A DNA stretch of 64,000 nucleotides from Methylomonas fluvii (lineage in GTDB: Bacteria > Pseudomonadota > Gammaproteobacteria > Methylococcales > Methylomonadaceae): the NCBI RefSeq assembly GCF_014850975.1, contig NZ_JACXST010000001.1, forward strand, positions 372,001 through 436,000, read 5' to 3'. A model generated the notes under the pieces. The model was not told the origin of the DNA, did no database searches, and saw only the letters and a list, made by a program, of their open reading frames with translations. This document shows, piece after piece, positions 56,982 to 64,000 of the stretch; the first letter of the stretch is position 1; each line of letters starts with the position of its first letter. The position numbers and the translations under genes are program-made.

Positions 56982-57704
56982 ATGAAATCGTTCGTTTTAA
57001 GCAAATCGTTTGTAGCAGCTGGAGTATTGCTGTTATCCAGCGCCCAAGTTTTTGCGTCGCCCATAAGCCTCGGTTTTACGCGTGTTACCAGTAACAGTAG
57101 TCAAAACGTGGCGAGCCAATTGAGTGTTGAAGTATTCAATCAAGCCGATGCTTTTTCAATTTTGAACCAAAGTATCGGCACCAATGACGTGTTATTCACC
57201 TTTAAAAATGCTGTTGGCATTGCTTCCAATATTGCCGAAATCTATTTTGACGATAGCAATTTTCTGCTGTCTCAATATGCTCCGTTTCTACAGCTTGGTG
57301 GCACTACCGATTTCGGCAGTACCTTGAACCCAAGCAATTTGCCAGCCGGCAACACACTGGCTAGCCCTTTTGTTGCAACTTCCGGCTTTGGTGCGGACGT
57401 TAATCCAGGCAATCCCAGTAAAGGGATCAACGCCAGTAACGATTTACTGGGTATTCGTATAGCATTGCAAACTAGCGTTAGCTTTTTGGACCTTGGGCGC
57501 GGCTTGCAAGACGACGTATTGCGTATCGGCTTACATGTCAGATCAATTGGCGCGAACGGAGATAGTGATTCATTTGTTAGCAACGGCGATACAGCCGGCG
57601 GCGGCGGTTTAGGTTCTCCGATTCCGCTGCCAGCTGCTGCCTGGATGTTCTTGAGTGGTTTGGTTGGCTTTTTGGGTCTGCAACGCCGTCGGATTTCAAT
57701 TTAA
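56982..57704 (+). CDS. VPLPA-CTERM sorting domain protein
   Basis: From the ATG at 56982 the 240-residue product has a signal peptide (A-G-V-L-L-L-S-S-A-Q-V-F-A) and a C-terminal sorting tail P-I-P-L-P-A-A-A-W-M-F, a hydrophobic stretch and R-R-R. The middle is beta-rich with many N, S and G. This is the second VPLPA-type protein in the window, presumably exported and processed by an exosortase elsewhere. GAGAG precedes the chosen start; an ATG five codons earlier has none. Confidence 0.85.
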   Translation: MKSFVLSKSFVAAGVLLLSSAQVFASPISLGFTRVTSNSSQNVASQLSVEVFNQADAFSILNQSIGTNDVLFTFKNAVGIASNIAEIYFDDSNFLLSQYAPFLQLGGTTDFGSTLNPSNLPAGNTLASPFVATSGFGADVNPGNPSKGINASNDLLGIRIALQTSVSFLDLGRGLQDDVLRIGLHVRSIGANGDSDSFVSNGDTAGGGGLGSPIPLPAAAWMFLSGLVGFLGLQRRRISI

Positions 57705-57775
57705 TTCTGACCTCGGCATATCCGGCTAATAACAGGCGCTTATCGGCTACCCTTCTTTTGCCGTTTATCTCTTGA

Positions 57776-61133
<3,358 letters not shown>

Positions 61134-61137
<4 letters not shown>

Positions 61138-61202
61138 GTGGGTTTTTGATCTTGTTGTTGAGTTGTTTGGAGAATGTGTCGCTATCGCGACGGGCTGTTT
61201 AA
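61134..61202 (+). pseudogene. Beheaded reading frame coupled to DUF2138
   Basis: An ATG overlapping the DUF2138 stop starts a 22-codon frame (M-S-G-F-L-I-L-L-L-S-C-L-E-N-V-S) that looks like the start of a signal peptide but runs into the first inverted repeat at 61175 and stops. It may be the original, now separated start of the macroglobulin gene. Confidence 0.45.
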
Positions 61203-61440
61203 TGTCGGTTCGCGGACCGACAGCCGCGATACTTTCTTTTGCGTGGCCAAAAGAAAGTATCCAAAGAAAAGGCCACCCGAACGCCGCTTGTTTCCTGCGC
61301 GCCGAAGCTTTTGCCGAGGGTTTTCGGAAGGGGCTTCCCAGCCCCTCCGAAAACGAGCGGCATCCCTGCCGCCCCCCTATCGGGCTATTCTCGGCAAAAG
61401 CTTCGGTGCTCGGCGCGGCATACGGGATAAAACCACTGGC
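61175..61440 (+). repeat. 266-bp inverted repeat, left copy
   Basis: This segment returns in reverse orientation at 61841-62106 with the same length. The outer 20 bases match at 19 positions, and the sequence is recognisable throughout: GGACCGACAGCCGCGATACT, TATCCAAA-GAAAAG, GGGGCTTCCCAGCCCC (itself a hairpin) and GCTCGGCGCGGCATACGGGA near the inner end. I associate this sequence type with dispersed repeats in methanotroph and related genomes; frames within it are spurious. Confidence 0.85.
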
Positions 61441-61452
61441 TGCCATGAGTTT

Positions 61453-61782
61453 TCAAGAAAAAATTGAATGCCAATTGTTATAAAGGCAAAAACCGATGGG
61501 AGCGATAGCGTAGACGCATAACCAAGCGGCTTCTGAAAATGAAGGATAAAACGATGGGCTGCTCACCCGAACGAAATATAAAAACAAAATGCCGGGCCAC
61601 AGAAAACAAATAGTCGCTAACACATCTGTTTTTAAGCCAAATATTGGCGGAAGACCAATCCATAAAATAAGAAAACCGAAAATTAGATAAATAGCTGAAA
61701 AACCAATAACGACCCAACCTTGCGGAGTTGACAGTAATGGGCCGCGAAGAAAATCAGCTATCGGGCTATGCAGGTAGTCCAT
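61453..61782 (-). CDS. Small AT-rich membrane protein between inverted repeats
   Basis: A 109-residue product, with hydrophobic helices G-W-V-V-I-G-F-S-A-I-Y-L-I-F-G-F-L-I-L-W, A-T-I-C-F-L-W-P-G-I-L-F-L-Y-F and A-A-W-L-C-V-Y-A-I-A-P-I-G-F. It is the only gene in the 400 bases between the two inverted repeats and is more AT-rich than its surroundings. It may be a passenger of the repeat pair. No family recognised. Confidence 0.55.
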   Translation of the reverse strand: MDYLHSPIADFLRGPLLSTPQGWVVIGFSAIYLIFGFLILWIGLPPIFGLKTDVLATICFLWPGILFLYFVRVSSPSFYPSFSEAAWLCVYAIAPIGFCLYNNWHSIFS

Positions 61783-61840
61783 GCAGCTTTTCCATATTTC
61801 AACAGGAAATCCAATGTTAGCTCAGTTTGCTTCTGTAAGT

Positions 61841-62106
61841 GCCAGGTTTTTATCCCGTATGCCGCGCCGAGCACCGGAGGCTTGGAACGGATCAGCCCGA
61901 CAGGGGCGATGCAGGGATGCATCGCGTTTTCCGCAGGGGCTGGGAAGCCCCTGCGGAAAACCCGGTTCCAAGCCTTCGGCGCGCAGGGCTGAAGCGGCAT
62001 CCGGGTGGCTTTTCTTTTGGATACTTTTCTTTGGCCAAACAAAGAAAAGTATCGCGGCTGTCGGTCCGCGAAGCGACATCAAGTTACCCGTCGCGACAGC
62101 GACACA
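61841..62106 (-). repeat. 266-bp inverted repeat, right copy
   Basis: Reverse-oriented partner of 61175-61440. Its outer end (CCCGTCGCGACAGCGACACA at 62087-62106) lies only a few codons before the signal-peptide-like region of the macroglobulin frame. Confidence 0.85.
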
Positions 62107-62113
62107 AAATCCC

Positions 62114-64000
62114 AATGCCCTACTCAAAGCCATCAGCCATTTCTTACTGCTAGTAACATTACTAACCTCAACCGCTTCATGGGCCGGCAGCCCATTTTAT
62201 TTAACCGCCGAACGCAGCTTCACCAACACTGAAGCGCCCAACATCCGCCTGGACTACACCCTAACCGACCAACCCATGCTGTTTCGGGTGCTGAAAGCCA
62301 ATAATCTGGAATCCTTTCTGGATGGCCAATTCAACGTCAGCCGCAGTTACGAGCAGCCGGTTAGTGAGCTTAATCCCGGGCATTACTTCGCCAAGGGCCT
62401 GAACAACGCGCAATCTCCGCTGCAGTTGCTGCGCGGCATGCTGGATGTGGAGTTTCGCAAGTCTTTAAAAGAAACCAACTTCAGCGGTTCGGTGCTGACC
62501 GTCACCGAAAAACCGTTAGTGTCGGTGCCGCAGCAGGTGTTGGTGGCACCGCCGAAGGGTTTTACGGTAGTGAAGGAAAGCTATCTGGATTTGCTGCGCA
62601 ACGGCCAGCAAACCCATGATTTGGGTTGGTGGTTTAACGAAGACACCTGGAGCGAGCATCGTTATAAAGTCCGCCAGATTGCACTCGATCTGTTGCCGGA
62701 CGGTATTTATCTGCTGCAAGCGGTGCAAGGCAAGAACGAAGCGCAGTGTCTGATTCAGGTCAGCAGCCTGGCGGTGCAGGTCAAGCAATCCAGCGAGCAG
62801 CTGCTGGTGCGGGCGATGAACCGCGATTTGCAACCGCTGGCTGGCGCCAAAGTCAGTTATCGCGATGGTCGTGGCCGCTGGCAAACCTTGCCGGCCGGCA
62901 CCAACGCCGCCGGCGAGCTGAGCTTTAACAATCCCGACGGCGTTCTGGACGGCAAATTGCTGGTTCGAGTCGATGCGCCGGCCGCCAAACCCGGCGAAGC
63001 GGCGCGTACCGCGCTGACCGCTACCGACTTTCTGCCGACGCAAGCCAAGGACGACGCGGTATTCGTGATGACCGACCGGCCGATCTTCAAGCCTGGCGAG
63101 ACTTTTTTCTACAAAGGCATCGTGCGTAATTTGCAGGACGGCCAGTTGCGGATTCCGGCCTTTCAATCCAAACAAACCGATGTGTCGCTGATTCGCGCCG
63201 ACGGCAATGCCACCGGTTTGCAAGGCCAGACGCAGTTGACCGACTTCGGTTCGTTTTCCGGCAGTTTCGATCTGGATGCCAGCCAGACGCCGGGCTTGTA
63301 TCGTTTGTTGGCGGAGATCGATCACAAAGCTTACGGCGGCGAATTTCGGGTGCGCGATTACATCAAACCCACGTTTTACCTGGAATGGCTGGATCGCAGC
63401 CCGCTGGTGCAGGCTGGTCAGCCGTTTAAATTAAAATTCCGCGCCAAACGCTACAGCGGTGGCGTGCCGCAGAACGTCAAATTCGAGGTGTTTCTGTACC
63501 GGAAAAAATTCGAAGCGCCGCAATTCGTCACGGAAGCGGGCGCGGGGTTGACGGCTGGCAACGATTATTTCGGCCAAGTTAAATCCGCCGCGCCATTAAC
63601 TCAGCCGCAACGCTTGTACAGTTCTATCGAAGAACGGCAAGCGGTCGATGCCAGCAACCCTTGGGAAACCGCCGCCAAGCTGGACGAAAGCGGCGACGGC
63701 AGCTTCGAATTTACCGTGCCCACCTCAGACAAAGAAACGCCGGATCAGGAATGGATTTATTCCTTGATGGTGCGCGCCCAGGACGCGGCCGGCGGCAATG
63801 CGATTTTGACCGACAGCATCTACGCTACTTTGTCGGAAGCACAACCAGCGGTGCGTTTTAACAAAACTGTGGCGGCGGTGGGCGATCAGGATTTGCAGCT
63901 ACTGCTGCAATCCAGCTATGCCGACGGCAAACCGGCTGCTAAGGCTGGCGGCGTGGTCGATGTGATGTTGGAACAACCCGGCAGTGGCAAGCGCAGTCTG
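62114..64000 (+). CDS. Alpha-2-macroglobulin family protein (YfaS-like), 5' start unclear, cut by window end
   Basis: The open frame gives a hydrophobic leader S-H-F-L-L-L-V-T-L-L-T-S-T-A-S-W-A-G, then macroglobulin-like domains: S-P-F-Y-L-T-A-E-R-S-F, V-F-V-M-T-D-R-P-I-F-K-P-G-E-T (MG2-type), S-G-S-F-D-L-D-A-S-Q and R-D-Y-I-K-P-T-F. Bacterial macroglobulins trap proteases in the periplasm. Between the upstream stop at 61990 and the mature region this frame has no ATG, GTG or TTG; the first is ATG at 62276, inside the domain. An ATG at 62115 is one base out of frame. Start given is approximate. The thioester region lies beyond the window. Confidence 0.8.

Noticed and set aside
61239-61483. 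Several overlapping frames in the inverted repeat copies (also 61758-62232)
   Set aside because: They repeat the same arginine- and serine-rich nonsense in both copies and several frames, which is typical of translated extragenic repeats.

Overview
The window looks like a chromosomal segment of a gammaproteobacterium, most probably a Methylococcales (Methylomonas-like) methanotroph. This is inferred from the mix of conserved gammaproteobacterial blocks (pcnB-folK-panBCD, lptFG, the diaA-yraN-lpoA/rsmI neighbourhood, glyQS), two proteins with VPLPA-type PEP-CTERM sorting tails, moderate GC, and an inverted repeat of a kind I associate with these genomes. No methane oxidation gene is present, so the genus is only an inference.

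Layout. 0-5.5 kb: holC and pepA (minus), lptF-lptG (plus), then three small minus-strand envelope genes. 5.8-9.8 kb: pcnB-folK-panB-panC-panD; pcnB appears to start at an AUU codon. 9.8-15.3 kb: fliW, then a cobalamin riboswitch followed by btuB, a BtuM-like cobalamin transporter, cbiB and a CobC/CobD-type decarboxylase. 15-19 kb: a VPLPA-CTERM protein, an RMD1/YagE-family protein, DAHP synthase and a ThiS-ThiG fusion. 19.1-21.2 kb is a small accessory islet: a BFD-like protein, a gene with a decayed partial duplicate, two REP-like elements, a DUF4258/DUF2283 pair and an AT-rich orphan.

21.3-27.8 kb: trmB, a YaiL-type gene, a putative secreted lethal-factor-like metalloprotease, bamD, rluD, pgeF, a ZIP transporter and an RRM-like protein. 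A roughly 0.8-kb stretch without a recognisable gene follows. 28.6-37 kb: a transketolase-like enzyme, a discoidin-like protein, glgC, the diaA-yraN-lpoA and rsmI genes, and a YjfB-like protein. 36.9-42.4 kb is signalling: a REC-HD-GYP protein and a large hybrid histidine kinase split by a -1 frame change at a run of seven G. 42.4-50.1 kb: a glutaredoxin-like gene, metH, small membrane proteins, an HTTM-DCC fusion and a tandem pair of tiny lipoproteins. 50.2-54.4 kb: an operon-like glyQ-glyS-gmhB-plsC series.

54.7-64 kb is accessory: a Fic-like/zeta-like fusion protein, a second VPLPA-CTERM protein, and a YfaP-YfaT fusion, a DUF2138 (YfaA) protein and an alpha-2-macroglobulin (YfaS), which together form a rearranged E. 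coli yfa-type cluster. A pair of 266-bp inverted repeats carrying an AT-rich membrane gene lies between the DUF2138 gene and the macroglobulin gene, and the macroglobulin frame has no ordinary start codon.

Themes. Cobalamin uptake and lower-ligand assembly (btuB, btuM, cbiB, cobC) are joined by the cobalamin user metH. Envelope biogenesis is well represented (lptFG, bamD, lpoA, gmhB, plsC). The most unusual items are the split kinase, the Fic/zeta fusion, the start-less macroglobulin gene behind the inverted repeats, the ThiSG fusion and the AUU start of pcnB.
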